Under the pieces are notes generated by a model, which did no database searches, had not been told where the DNA came from, and saw only the letters and a list, made by a program, of their open reading frames with translations. This document shows, in pieces, positions 27,001 through 35,415 of a stretch of DNA of 64,000 nucleotides. The DNA is from CALMEC01 sp963765105 (lineage in GTDB: Bacteria; Actinomycetota; Thermoleophilia; Miltoncostaeales; Miltoncostaeaceae), in assembly GCA_963765105.1 (NCBI GenBank), contig CAVXUW010000004.1, positions 1,054,001-1,118,000 on the forward strand. Direction: 5' to 3'. The first letter of the stretch is position 1. Each line of letters begins with the position of its first letter. Both the position numbers and the translations under genes were made by a program.

Positions 27001-27618
27001 AGCACAGCCACCGCCAACTACGCGTCGGCCGCCCTGGCCGTCAACAAACCCGCCGGCACCGCCGCGGGTGACGTGCTGGTGGCGACGATTGCCCACCAAG
27101 GCGGATCGATCCGCACGCTCACCGCCCCGGCAGGGTGGACCGCGGTGCCGAACGCCGACGCCACCGACGGCTCGAATGTGCGCACTCGGGCCTTCTCGCG
27201 CGTGGCGGGCGCGGCGGAGCCGGCGTCGTACACCTTTACCCTCACCGGGGGCAGCGGTATGGCCCTCTCGGGTGGCATCCTCGCCATCACCGGAGCAGAC
27301 ACGACCAACCCCATCAACGCAGCCGCCGCTCAGGCGACGGCGACGAACGTGACGAACCTGGTGGCCCCCTCGGTGACGACAACCGTTGCCAAGACACTGC
27401 TGGTCTACGCGGGGGGCGTGAACTCGCCACTGACCTACACCGCGCCCAGCGGCATGAGCGAACGGTGGGACGTCACGACCAGCGGCGCCTACAACGCCGC
27501 GACGATGACCGCGACCGGTGGATTCGCGGGGCCGGGAGCCACGGGAACACGCACCGGCATTCTGTCGCAATCGGCACGCGGCGCCGCCCTGCTCATCGCG
27601 ATCGCACCCGCGCCCTAG
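24085..27618 (+). CDS. Giant secreted LamG / Ig repeat / metallophosphoesterase-like protein
   Basis: A 1177-residue protein. The start ATG 24085 has GAGG 7 nt upstream. Domains in order: signal peptide (to about AVAA, residue 37); LamG/concanavalin-like domain (about 38-258, YWRLGEASGTVAANE to LDDVAVYRTVLS); four Ig-like repeats of about 100 residues (about 262-676), each ending NVG.SA...FTV; a phosphoesterase-like domain (about 680-955: GAGDIAGCG, TLGDNAYDNGT, VADHDLDTG, MMSSPRFSSGN, LSGDDHIYERFAP); and a C-terminal beta domain (about 962-1177). Acidic Asp motifs 1 and 2 are intact. The usual GNHD, HHPRFSSG and GHDH positions read ADHD, SSPRFSSG and GDDH, so metal binding is probably altered or lost. 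It could be a carbohydrate-binding surface protein. Confidence 0.87.
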   Translation: MRTRANDVPTAHRSRTTRAVALALAAVALVPASAVAAGYRDEVISDNPAAYWRLGEASGTVAANEIAANTGTYTGGVLVGQQSALSGDTNTAATFDGVNDHIVVPQSTTLDATAGVTVELWAKRTKNASWQVLVGKPGNGQSQLENYAIWFDSSNRLQAYFGNGTTHVSAAWGTAVDTGWHHIAATYDNAVARLYVDGVQRAQTSSTVQLTPSANALNIGRSNDGSYFFGGSLDDVAVYRTVLSATRIQAHFAAASTPTVDTTAPLLTLTQPVGGSTTASATPAVSGVAGTASGDSTSVTVRLYAGSSATGAPVQTLSATRAGGGAYSVTATTLANGVYTAQAEQADTAGNVGRSGAATFTVAVGSGDVTAPVVSLTQPANGSSTTATTPTFSGVAGTLIGDSTAVTVRLYAGATATGPPVQSLTATRSIVGAYSVPASPALANGTYTARAEQLDDSGNVGQSASTSFTVDTVAPAVTLTQPAAAATVGTAPTLAGVAGTATGDSATVTVLVYSGSTTTGTLVRTLSATRQTGGAYSVAATPALAGGTYTARAQQSDQASNGGQSAATTFTVDATAPVVTLTAPAAGSTLTIATPAVSGVAGTATGDSAAVTVRIYSGSSATGPALQTLNATRQTGGAYTVNAATLGNGTYTARASQADAVGNVGDSAANTFTVAVPSGTDPVLIGAGDIAGCGSTPKDAETAALLAQHPTATVFTLGDNAYDNGTATEYANCYGPTWGVHKARTHPTVADHDLDTGTPQAYLNYFNAQLAPYGPTATDPTKMYYSYNLGAWHVVHLNAVCFYYTPGCNVAGQEAWFQADLAAHPNQCTVVMMSSPRFSSGNIHGNNTDMQGLWATAYEGGAELVLSGDDHIYERFAPMDAGGNADPAFGVRQFIAGTGGYLMYGIGTVKPNSQVRYTANAGVMKLTLHPTSYDWQFIPIDGLPSPDSGTANCHGVPGSGGGVTGAPTVRASSTATANYASAALAVNKPAGTAAGDVLVATIAHQGGSIRTLTAPAGWTAVPNADATDGSNVRTRAFSRVAGAAEPASYTFTLTGGSGMALSGGILAITGADTTNPINAAAAQATATNVTNLVAPSVTTTVAKTLLVYAGGVNSPLTYTAPSGMSERWDVTTSGAYNAATMTATGGFAGPGATGTRTGILSQSARGAALLIAIAPAP
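24871..26113 (+). repeat. Four tandem Ig-like coding repeats
   Basis: Units start at about 24871, 25191, 25501 and 25804. Each encodes APxVTLTQP...GVAGTATGDS..VTVR.YSG....TGxP.QTL.ATRQTGGAYSV...LANGTYTARA.Q.D..GN.G.SA. Identity is high between repeats 3 and 4, suggesting recent duplication or gene conversion. Confidence 0.8.
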
Positions 27619-28346
27619 TGCCCGGCCTTACCTACAGCGGGCCCGGAGGGGCGGCCGGGGCGGATGAACGCGGCCCAGTGCGAGCGCAGGAACGGGATCG
27701 TCGCGAGCACCTCCGCCCCCAGCCAGGATCGACGCGCCACCGCACGGGAGATCGGCGGGGCCAGAGTCAATCGACGGCCATCCACGCTGCACCCGGAAAA
27801 CAGATCGCGCACGACCCCGAGCGGCAGGGGCGTCACCTCCGGGTTCTTCGGGTTCATGAAGAAGTCGTACCAGAGGATGCCGCCACCGGGTCGCACCACG
27901 CGCATCATCTCGCGCGCAGCGTCCTGACGCATGGTGTCGGTGGGCATCGAGGAGAACGCCATGGACGTCATGACGAGGTCGAAGGAGTCGTCAGGGAAGT
28001 CCATTTTCGCGGCGTCACCGACGCGCAGGTCGACGCCGGGGCAGCGCTTCTGGCCGTTTTCGATGTTGCGGGGAATAATGTCGATTCCGACCATGTCCGG
28101 AAGCAGCGCACCGAAGTAATGAAACCGCATCAGGAGCTTTCCCTCACCGCATCCCACATCGAGGATGCGTTTGCCGTCGAGCGGCAGCATCCCGTGACGA
28201 ACGAGCAGGGATACCCAGACGCGTTCGCGCTCGAGGTCCGACCTCAAGTTCCCCGGATGCGACGTGCGGTACTTGTCGTCCACCCACCGCCGCCCTTGAC
28301 GTTGGTACGACTCGTCAATGAGGTCAGCGCTGTCCCGGTCGGTCAT
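27615..28346 (-). CDS. Class I SAM-dependent methyltransferase
   Basis: A 243-residue cytoplasmic enzyme. ILDVGCGEGKLLMRF is SAM motif I, DMVGIDIIPRNIENG motif II, VGDAAKMDFPDDSFDLVMTS motifs II/III and EMMRVVRPGGGILWYDFF the later motif. It has the methyltransferase-11 layout. ATG 28346 was chosen because TATTCT lies 7 nt before it. It overlaps the LamG gene tail by 4 nt in convergent orientation and diverges from the ligase gene. O-methylation of a sugar or lipid intermediate is plausible from context only. Confidence 0.85.
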   Translation of the reverse strand: MTDRDSADLIDESYQRQGRRWVDDKYRTSHPGNLRSDLERERVWVSLLVRHGMLPLDGKRILDVGCGEGKLLMRFHYFGALLPDMVGIDIIPRNIENGQKRCPGVDLRVGDAAKMDFPDDSFDLVMTSMAFSSMPTDTMRQDAAREMMRVVRPGGGILWYDFFMNPKNPEVTPLPLGVVRDLFSGCSVDGRRLTLAPPISRAVARRSWLGAEVLATIPFLRSHWAAFIRPGRPSGPAVGKAGH

Positions 28347-28353
28347 TGCGCGG

Positions 28354-28359
28354 AGAATA
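28354..28359 (-). promoter_or_regulatory. Leaderless -10 box of the methyltransferase gene
   Basis: TATTCT on the minus strand with 7 nt to ATG 28346. No ribosome binding site is seen. Confidence 0.6.
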
Positions 28360-28402
28360 CCGAGGCGCACACCGTACGTCGCAACCGGCCCGGGGTCGCC
28401 GG

Positions 28403-29953
28403 GTGAGCACCGCCAGCCTGCCACGACGAATCGTCGCCAGCGCCGCAGCTTCCGGGCCTTTTCGCGATCTGCTCTCTCGCGGAACCGGCGGAAGCGTCGT
28501 GTGGGCGCTCGCCGGCATCGTCATCGCCATCGCGGTTGGTGCGCTCGCCGCCACCGGGCCGGCCGCCCTCATCCCCCTCGCCGTCGCCATTGTCATCCCC
28601 ATGGTCGTGGTGTTGTGGGGCGCGACCATGACCGACATCTTGATCGCATCGATCTTCCTCGAGGTGGTGTCGTTTGGCGGGTTGACGCTGTCGCGACTGC
28701 TGGCGCCGCTGGCGCTGGTGATCGTGACCGTCGCCCTGATCAAAGGGCGCGTGAAGTTCCATCCCGGGCCGCTTCTCATTCCGATCATCGCTTACGTCTT
28801 GTGGGCGACGGCCAGTGGGATCTGGACGGTCAGCATCCCGCACACCACCGAGATCCTGTCGTCCCTCGGCATCGCGCTCGTCTACATGCTGTCGTTCGCC
28901 ACGTTGGTCCACGACGAGCGCGACTTGAAGCGCACCATGACCGTGCTCGCGGTGGCGTCGGTCATCGTCGGCCTGGTGTCGACCCTGTCCTTCGCCGGCA
29001 TCCCGGTTCTGGCCGGCGGCAGCCTGCAGAGCGGGCGCAGCCAGGGTGGCGTGGGCGACCCCAACTTCTTTGCGAACGTTCAGCTGGTCGCGATGCCGCT
29101 GCTGCTGCTGCTGGCCGTCGAATCCAAGCGCTGGATGGCGCGCGGGTTCTTCGCGATGGCGACCCTCATGTCGATCACATCGATCTTCTCGACGCTCTCG
29201 CGTGGGGCGATGATCGCGCTGGTGTTCTTCTTCCTGATCCTGCCGTTCATCCCGGCGCCGTGGTTTTTGGGTTCGCGGCGACAGAAGCAGGTCGTGATGA
29301 TCGCGCTGCTCGTCTGCGTTGGCGGGCTGTTCACCCGCCCCGGCTTTCGCGAGGAAGTGGTCGGCCGCGTCCAGACGTTGTTCGTCAAGAGCAACGCCGC
29401 GCAGGACGGTGGATCGGGCGCCGGCTCCGGCCGCACCGAGCTGTGGAAGGCCGCTTTCTCGTCGATCGGTGAACGCCCCATCCTGGGCCTCGGCCTCGGC
29501 GCGTACCCCTCCCAGTCAAACCGGCTGCTGTTTGAATCGCCCGGCGTCAACCTCGAGCTCATCTCGAATCACCCCAACGGCATCGAAGTCCACAGCGCCT
29601 ACATCGGCACCACCGTCGATCTCGGGTTCATTGGGCTCGGAATCTTCCTCAGCATGCTCGCGACGCTCGTCGTGTGGCTGTGCCGGTTGGCCGCCCGGGC
29701 CCGGGCCATCGGCGCCATTTTTGCCGGCCGTGTGGCGGTTGCCCTGGTGCTGAGCATGGTCGGCTGGATCATCTCGTCCACCTTTATCGAAACCGAGACG
29801 GCCCGGCCCCTGTGGATCGTCATGGGCTTCGCCTTCGCCATCGGGAAAATCGTCCACCGCCACGAGCAGCAGGCCCGTTCGCGACAGCTCGCGCAGTGGC
29901 AACTGAACCTGACACCCCCTGACCTGAGAGACCCCTCCCCGGCTCACGGATAG
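28403..29953 (+). CDS. O-antigen ligase / Wzy-type polymerase family membrane protein
   Basis: A 516-residue protein from GTG 28403 with about 11-12 hydrophobic segments. The large periplasmic loop between later helices includes QGGVGDPNFFANVQL, FSTLSRGAMIAL, RTELWKAAFSSIGERPILGL and NHPNGIEVHSAYIGTTVDLG, the region conserved in WaaL/Wzy proteins (the His in HSAY is typical). It would polymerise lipid-linked repeats or ligate the glycan to its acceptor outside the membrane. It is followed after 45 nt by the Wzz-like gene, the classic polymerase/chain-length pair. Confidence 0.88.
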   Translation: MSTASLPRRIVASAAASGPFRDLLSRGTGGSVVWALAGIVIAIAVGALAATGPAALIPLAVAIVIPMVVVLWGATMTDILIASIFLEVVSFGGLTLSRLLAPLALVIVTVALIKGRVKFHPGPLLIPIIAYVLWATASGIWTVSIPHTTEILSSLGIALVYMLSFATLVHDERDLKRTMTVLAVASVIVGLVSTLSFAGIPVLAGGSLQSGRSQGGVGDPNFFANVQLVAMPLLLLLAVESKRWMARGFFAMATLMSITSIFSTLSRGAMIALVFFFLILPFIPAPWFLGSRRQKQVVMIALLVCVGGLFTRPGFREEVVGRVQTLFVKSNAAQDGGSGAGSGRTELWKAAFSSIGERPILGLGLGAYPSQSNRLLFESPGVNLELISNHPNGIEVHSAYIGTTVDLGFIGLGIFLSMLATLVVWLCRLAARARAIGAIFAGRVAVALVLSMVGWIISSTFIETETARPLWIVMGFAFAIGKIVHRHEQQARSRQLAQWQLNLTPPDLRDPSPAHG

Positions 29954-29998
29954 AGCCGGAACCCGCAAGCACGTGCATCAACGGAAACGAGTACCACT

Positions 29999-31480
29999 GT
30001 GTCTACAATGCAACGCGACGTCGTCGTGACCGAGCAAAACCCCTTCATTCCCGAGGAACCATCGCGCCTGCGCTACGGCCAGGCCATTCGACGCCACGCG
30101 TGGCTCGTGGGGCTCGTCTTCCTGCTGGCCATCGGCCTTGCGACGATCATCACCTCGTTACAGGACGAGACCTACCGGGCGAGCACCGCGCTCACCGTGG
30201 TCCGCCCCGGAGATATCCAAGCCCGTGGCGACATCGCGGACATCGCGCTTGCGCAGACGGTGGCGAGCCTCGCCGAGACCGAGGTGATCGCCGACAACGT
30301 CATCGGCGCGCTGAAGCTGAACACGACGAACGAGAAGTTCGCGAAGAAGCTCAAGGTCGTCGTTCGCCCGTCGGCGTCGGCTATCGACATCACGTTCGAC
30401 GCAGCGACCCCGGCGGCGGCGGTTCAGGTACTCGAGACCTTCAACAAGGTCTTCATCGAACGGGTTCAGAAGGACCTCACGGCGCAACGATCCGGTCGCA
30501 CCGAGGAACTCATCAACGTCACGGTGTTCAGCCCACCTCGGGCGCAACCGAAACCCGTCGCGCCGCGGCCCGCGCGCACGCTCGCGTTCGCCGGCATTCT
30601 CAGCCTCATCATCGGTCTGCTCCTGGCCCTTCTGCGCGAACGGTTTGACGACCGCATCCGTGACCGTGAAGACGCGCGCCGCAGCTTCGGCGCCCCCGTC
30701 ATCGGCGCCCTGCCCGAGGGGTGGCGCGGCCCTCCCCCCGCTATCGGGGGCGGACGCCGCAGCCACCAGCAGCGCACGCGCAGCGGACCCGGCCCGAAAC
30801 TGAAACTGCGTCGCGGCGACGCCGACGTGCAACGCCAGCAAGTGGACGAGGCAATGCAGCTTCTCAGTCTCAACGTGGAGGCCCTGCGGAGCGGTCGCCG
30901 TGGCGCCGCCATCGTCGTCACCAGCACCCGCCAGGAGGAGGGCAAGAGCACCGTCGTCGCCAACCTCGGCGTGTCACTCGCCCGCGGTGGCCTGAGCGTG
31001 CTGTGCGTGGAGGTTGACGGACACGAGCCCAGCCTGCACCGGTTCCTCAACGTGGAGCCGTCGCGTGTGGGTCTCGTGGAGGTGGCCAAGACGGCCGCCG
31101 ACATCGATGACGCAATGGTCACCGTCCCCGTCGCCGGTGTCACCGACAACGCCTATGGCGATGCCCGCGGCAGCCTGCGCATCCTCACCCTGGGCGAGCC
31201 CGGCGCCAGCCTGGCGGCCCTGCTCGGCGAGGACGAGATCGAGCTGCTCATCGAAACGCTCCGCAACGAGGCCGACTTTGTCATCTTCGATGCCTCGCCA
31301 CTGAGCCTGGGAGAGGCGCACCGCCTCATCCGCGGAACCGACGTCGTGCTGCTCGTTGCCCGTCGCGGCTGGACCCGCCGGGCCCGAGCACAGGCCGCAC
31401 GCGCCATCCTCGAGCGCCTGGGAGTGCGTCGCTCCGCCGTTGTCCTCACCGACGCCGACGCGCACGAATCGCTCGTTTAA
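29999..31480 (+). CDS. Wzz-type chain-length regulator fused to a ParA/BY-kinase-like ATPase
   Basis: A 493-residue protein. The Wzz part has one helix near residues 33-52 (AWLVGLVFLLAIGLATIITS), an outer segment and a second helix near 196-215 (AFAGILSLIIGLLLALLRER). The cytosolic ATPase has Walker A TSTRQEEGKSTVVANLG (about 303-319), VLCVEVDGHEPSLHRFL at the A' position and DFVIFDASPLS as Walker B. The P-loop lacks the usual Pro of BY-kinases, A' reads VEVD rather than DxD, and the C-terminus has no tyrosine cluster. Autokinase activity is therefore doubtful. It probably controls polymer length together with the ligase/polymerase. The start could also be ATG 30008. Confidence 0.86.
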   Translation: MSTMQRDVVVTEQNPFIPEEPSRLRYGQAIRRHAWLVGLVFLLAIGLATIITSLQDETYRASTALTVVRPGDIQARGDIADIALAQTVASLAETEVIADNVIGALKLNTTNEKFAKKLKVVVRPSASAIDITFDAATPAAAVQVLETFNKVFIERVQKDLTAQRSGRTEELINVTVFSPPRAQPKPVAPRPARTLAFAGILSLIIGLLLALLRERFDDRIRDREDARRSFGAPVIGALPEGWRGPPPAIGGGRRSHQQRTRSGPGPKLKLRRGDADVQRQQVDEAMQLLSLNVEALRSGRRGAAIVVTSTRQEEGKSTVVANLGVSLARGGLSVLCVEVDGHEPSLHRFLNVEPSRVGLVEVAKTAADIDDAMVTVPVAGVTDNAYGDARGSLRILTLGEPGASLAALLGEDEIELLIETLRNEADFVIFDASPLSLGEAHRLIRGTDVVLLVARRGWTRRARAQAARAILERLGVRRSAVVLTDADAHESLV

Positions 31481-31770
31481 CGTCTCCCGCTCTGCAGTGG
31501 GTCGGATGGTCCGGACGCAATATGTCGCGTCCGGACCGTGCCGTCGGTAGCCCCCTGGGCAGTCGTCGTCGACCCGAGTCCTGGCGACCGAATCACCGGA
31601 GACACACGCAGCACCCCCGAAGGTCGAGTGTGTTTCACACGCAACCTCGACCTCTGACTAGGAGCGGCACTGCACCTCCGTGGAGTCTTTCTTACGCGCT
31701 CCTTACGACCCCTATTCACGCCGACTGACGCTGCCTACACTCAAGGCATTGGGGGGTCTCACGGAGGGAC
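31481..31770. other. Intergenic region with two hairpins
   Basis: 290 nt with no gene. It holds a terminator-like stem (31508-31537) and a second inverted repeat, AGGTCGAG (31621) with CTCGACCT (31646), enclosing GTGTG-TTT-CACAC. Confidence 0.5.
31508..31537 (+). terminator. Terminator hairpin after the Wzz-like gene
   Basis: GGTCCGGACGC pairs perfectly with GCGTCCGGACC (11-bp stem, 8-nt loop), starting 27 nt after the stop. No T-run. Confidence 0.6.
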
Positions 31771-33804
31771 GTGGTTCGTTCCGTTCTCGTGATCTCATGT
31801 CGTCGCACCACAGCGAGATCAACTCTGAACGATCCAACGACATCGCCACGCAGGCAGGTTTCACCGGCGGCACTGCTCGTTGCCGTAACCCTGCTGTGCC
31901 TGGGAGCCGCGGGAACCGCCAACGCAGCCACCAGTTACACGCAGTCGGTGCAGGAGGACCGCCCGGCTGCGTACTGGCGGCTGGGAGATACCTCGGGGGT
32001 TGTCGCCCGCGACCTCACCGGCCGTCGCGACGGCGCCTACCGTGGCGTACCAACGTTCAGCCAACCCGGAGCGGTCAGTGGGAACACCGCCATCGGCTTC
32101 GACGGTCTCAACGACGGCGTGCGTCTGCCGGCTGCCCCAGCCATCAATCCGGCGTCCGGGGTGAGCATCGAACTGTGGGTCAAGCGCAGCGGACGTGGTA
32201 AGCAAACACTTGTCGTCAGCCGCCGAGGCAGCGCCACACGCTTCGCCGGCTACCTGGTGGGAATCGATGCCGCCAACCGAGTGCAGGCGACGTTCGCCGA
32301 CGACGACCGTTCAGTGACCCTGCGGTCCGCCGCCGCTCTCGACAGCAACTGGCATCACATCGTCGCGAGCTACGGCGACGGAGCCGCGCGGCTCTGGGTG
32401 GATTCGGTTCGCCACGATCGACAGCGCATCGCCCTCGAGCTTGCGCCCGGGTCGCAGCTGCGCGTCGGGACGCTCCCGAGCGGGCGTTCCCGTTTTGCCG
32501 GAATGCTCGATGAGGTCGCCATCTACCGTCGCGCTTTGACCCGGGCGCAGATTGCCGCGCACTACGCCGCGGCGACGTCAGCCGTGACGACCGCGGGTCC
32601 CCCCGATCCACCGCTGTCACCGCCCGCACCACCCGTGCCACCGGCACCGGCACCGGACACCACACCGCCGACCATCACGCTCACCGCACCGACCAACGGC
32701 GCGACAGTGGAAACCACAACGCCAAGCATCGTCGGGGCTGCCGGAACCGCGCCGGGGGACGTGGCGTCGGTGACGGTACGTATCTATGACGGTGCGCGCG
32801 CGACCGGGGACCCCATCCGGACGTTGACGGCGCCACCGTCCGGCACCGGCACCTACTCGATCGTGGCCGACCCGGAGCTACCGGAAGCCACCTACACGGC
32901 TCGCGCGACGCAGACGGACACCGCCGGCAACGTCGGCACATCCAATGCGACCACCTTCACCGTTCGGCTTCCGGTGACCGTCGAGGACCCGTTTATCATC
33001 GGCGCGGGCGACATCACCAGCTGCGGCCAAAGCCCGAAAGACGCGGAGACCGCCGCCATCCTTGCCGAGCATCCCAACGACACCGTTGTCACGTTGGGTG
33101 ACAATGCCTATGACGGGTCGGCCTCGGTCTACAACTGTTACAACGAGTTCTGGGGCCAGCACTACTCGCGAACGAACCCCACGATCGGCGATCACGACAT
33201 CACCGGCACCAACAGCACCCAGTCGTTTCTCACCTACTTCCGGTCGCGTTTGACGTCGCGCGGCGCCACCGCGGTCGACCCGCGCAAGGTGTACTACAGC
33301 TACGACCTGGGCACCTGGCATGTCGTTCACCTGAACGCGGTGTGCTTCTACTACACGCCCGGCTGCGACGTCGCCGGCCAGGAGACGTGGTTCCGCAATG
33401 ACCTGGCAGCGAACCCAGAGCAATGCACCGTTGTGATGATGTCCTCACCACGATTCTCGTCGGGCAACATCCACAGCAACAACACCGACATGCAGAACCT
33501 CTGGCGCATCGCCTACGAGGGCGGCGTGGAGGCAATTCTGAGCGGCGACGACCACACCTACGAACGGTTTGCACCGATGGACGCGGGGGGCAACGCCAAC
33601 GCAAATGGGGTACGCCAATTCGTTGTGGGAACCGGCGGGTACTCCCTCTACGGCCTCGGCACACGCAAACCCAACAGCGAGGTTTTCAGTGCCGCGCACT
33701 TTGGCGTCCTTCGCGTGGGCCTTCACTCCGGTTCGTACAGCTGGCAGTTCATCCCCATCAACGGGGCACCGTCGACGGACAGCGGCACCACCAACTGCCA
33801 CTAA
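31771..33804 (+). CDS. Secreted LamG / Ig / metallophosphoesterase-like protein (second copy)
   Basis: A 677-residue paralog of the protein at 24085 with one Ig repeat instead of four and no C-terminal extra domain. Order: signal peptide (ALLVAVTLLCLGAAGTANA), LamG (about 52-270, YWRLGDTSGVVARD to MLDEVAIYRRALT), Pro-rich linker, Ig-like domain (about 295-400) and phosphoesterase-like domain (about 405-677). The latter has GAGDITSCG, TLGDNAYDGS, IGDHDITG, MMSSPRFSSGN and LSGDDHTYERFAP, ending TTNCH. The same substitutions at the GNHD, HHP and GHDH positions occur as in the first copy. The start is unclear: GTG 31771 is preceded by GGAGGG only 2 nt away, and the first 30 residues look poor. 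Confidence 0.84.
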   Translation: MVRSVLVISCRRTTARSTLNDPTTSPRRQVSPAALLVAVTLLCLGAAGTANAATSYTQSVQEDRPAAYWRLGDTSGVVARDLTGRRDGAYRGVPTFSQPGAVSGNTAIGFDGLNDGVRLPAAPAINPASGVSIELWVKRSGRGKQTLVVSRRGSATRFAGYLVGIDAANRVQATFADDDRSVTLRSAAALDSNWHHIVASYGDGAARLWVDSVRHDRQRIALELAPGSQLRVGTLPSGRSRFAGMLDEVAIYRRALTRAQIAAHYAAATSAVTTAGPPDPPLSPPAPPVPPAPAPDTTPPTITLTAPTNGATVETTTPSIVGAAGTAPGDVASVTVRIYDGARATGDPIRTLTAPPSGTGTYSIVADPELPEATYTARATQTDTAGNVGTSNATTFTVRLPVTVEDPFIIGAGDITSCGQSPKDAETAAILAEHPNDTVVTLGDNAYDGSASVYNCYNEFWGQHYSRTNPTIGDHDITGTNSTQSFLTYFRSRLTSRGATAVDPRKVYYSYDLGTWHVVHLNAVCFYYTPGCDVAGQETWFRNDLAANPEQCTVVMMSSPRFSSGNIHSNNTDMQNLWRIAYEGGVEAILSGDDHTYERFAPMDAGGNANANGVRQFVVGTGGYSLYGLGTRKPNSEVFSAAHFGVLRVGLHSGSYSWQFIPINGAPSTDSGTTNCH

Positions 33805-35171
33805 CGCGACGGAGTTATGCCCCGGGGCAGCAAGCCGTCCTCGCGCAGGTGGTCGAGCACCAGGATGATGTTCTCCTGCACCCAGTGCCGCGTCATCGTG
33901 TCGGGTCGTAGCTCGAGTTCGAGCGCCGTGCGGTCGATCCAGAACGCCAGCACCAGGGCCTCCAGAATCGCCGGGTCGGGGTCGAGTTCGATGCGGCGGC
34001 AGTAGTCGCGTGTGAGCTCATCGCCGCCGGCCCGCGCCGCCACCAGTTGCGAATCGAGCAGGGCGTCACCGATCGTGGCGTGACCGCCGTCACGAAAGCC
34101 GCTGACCTGCAGGTGGATGAGATCGACCAGCGGAAGCCGCCCAGGGCCGCCGCCGTCCCAGTCGATCACCCCGCTCAGGTGCTCGCCCTCGCAGAAGAGG
34201 TTCTCCACCCAGAAGTCACCGTGACCGAAGCCACGGGGGATGTCGGCGAGGGTGCGCTCTAGCTCCTCCCCAAGCGCCATCAGGTCGCTGCGCTGCCGCT
34301 CGGTCGGGCACACCGACGCGCACCGCTCGGCATCGGCGACGAGCGAACGCTGCGGCCCGTCAACCGGGTGCGCGTGAAGGGCGGCGAGGAACTCGACACA
34401 CTCCTTGAGGAACACCCGCGGCATCTCCCCACTGACCGGCGCCCCGGCGACCTTTGGCTCCACCGTCCAGTCGGCGAGGCCGATGTGGCCGTGTCGGAGG
34501 GGGACGGGGAGCCGGTCGGTCACGATCGGCGGAGCATCGACAAGCTGCTCGAGCACCGAGCGTTGGGTGGCCAGGCGGCGGCCGGCCGGGCCGACGGCAA
34601 TGCGCATCACACAGGAATCACCGACAACGACCAGGACCCCGGCACGCGAGAGGGGCCAGCCGTAATGAACGGGTATCCCCAACTCAGCCGACGCATGCGA
34701 CGCCACTCGCTCAAGCAGGGTCTTGCCCGGGGGTTTGCGATGAGCCACCACCACACTTCGCTCCGGCAGTCGCTCAGCGAGGGTGAGCCGATCGGGGCTC
34801 TCGACACCGGGTAGCTGAACCGGTTGGTCATAGTCCCACGGAATGATGCTGATATAGCGGTACCCCCGGGCGCGCAGACGGGCCCGTGTCGCCGCCGCCC
34901 GTGCACGAGCGGCTGTCGACGCCATCGCGCGCCGACGCGCCCGTAGCAGTCGACTGCCACCGTCGGGTTGGTTGTTCCCCAAGAGCACGATCACGTGGGG
35001 CGCCTCACAGCGCAGCTCGGAGAGGCTCAGACCTATCTCGACGTCAGGCTGGTCGACGCCGATCTCCGCGCCGGCATCGGCAAGCAGTTCCGCAAGCTCC
35101 CGGTCGGCGACACGGATGCGTCGCGCGTCGGCCGGCAAGGCCACCGGGAGCCAGCTGTGGAATGAGCTCAT
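33801..35171 (-). CDS. Aminoglycoside-phosphotransferase-like protein with unknown N-terminal domain
   Basis: A 456-residue protein. The C-terminal half is a kinase-like APH domain: GFGHGDFWVENLFCEG is the catalytic loop (HGDxxxxN) and GVIDWDGGGPG the metal-binding DxD. The N-terminal 150 residues (VIVLLGNNQPDGG, YRYISIIPWDYDQPVQLPG) are not recognised. In glycan loci such proteins may phosphorylate a sugar or choline-like group; here that is context only. The stop overlaps the tail of the LamG paralog by 4 nt, in convergent orientation. The start at ATG 35171 has neither ribosome binding site nor leaderless box. Confidence 0.72.
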   Translation of the reverse strand: MSSFHSWLPVALPADARRIRVADRELAELLADAGAEIGVDQPDVEIGLSLSELRCEAPHVIVLLGNNQPDGGSRLLRARRRAMASTAARARAAATRARLRARGYRYISIIPWDYDQPVQLPGVESPDRLTLAERLPERSVVVAHRKPPGKTLLERVASHASAELGIPVHYGWPLSRAGVLVVVGDSCVMRIAVGPAGRRLATQRSVLEQLVDAPPIVTDRLPVPLRHGHIGLADWTVEPKVAGAPVSGEMPRVFLKECVEFLAALHAHPVDGPQRSLVADAERCASVCPTERQRSDLMALGEELERTLADIPRGFGHGDFWVENLFCEGEHLSGVIDWDGGGPGRLPLVDLIHLQVSGFRDGGHATIGDALLDSQLVAARAGGDELTRDYCRRIELDPDPAILEALVLAFWIDRTALELELRPDTMTRHWVQENIILVLDHLREDGLLPRGITPSR

Positions 35172-35415
35172 CCGAAAGGCTCGTTCTGGTCAGGAGGGGA
35201 GATCGAGGACAGGTGACGCACACGGCCGGCGCCGGGAGGGATAGTCCTTCGCGGGAATTGCCCGAGGCGTCCCGCCTCAGTGTGCAGGAGGAACGGTACA
35301 ATGCTTCTGGCAAAGCATCAAGTTTCTTAAGAATTCCCTCATCCGCCGCTCTGGCCGTCCGCCTCAGAAGAAACGTCATTCCCGTGCCCCATTTCCCCAT
35401 CACGTCGTTCCCGAT

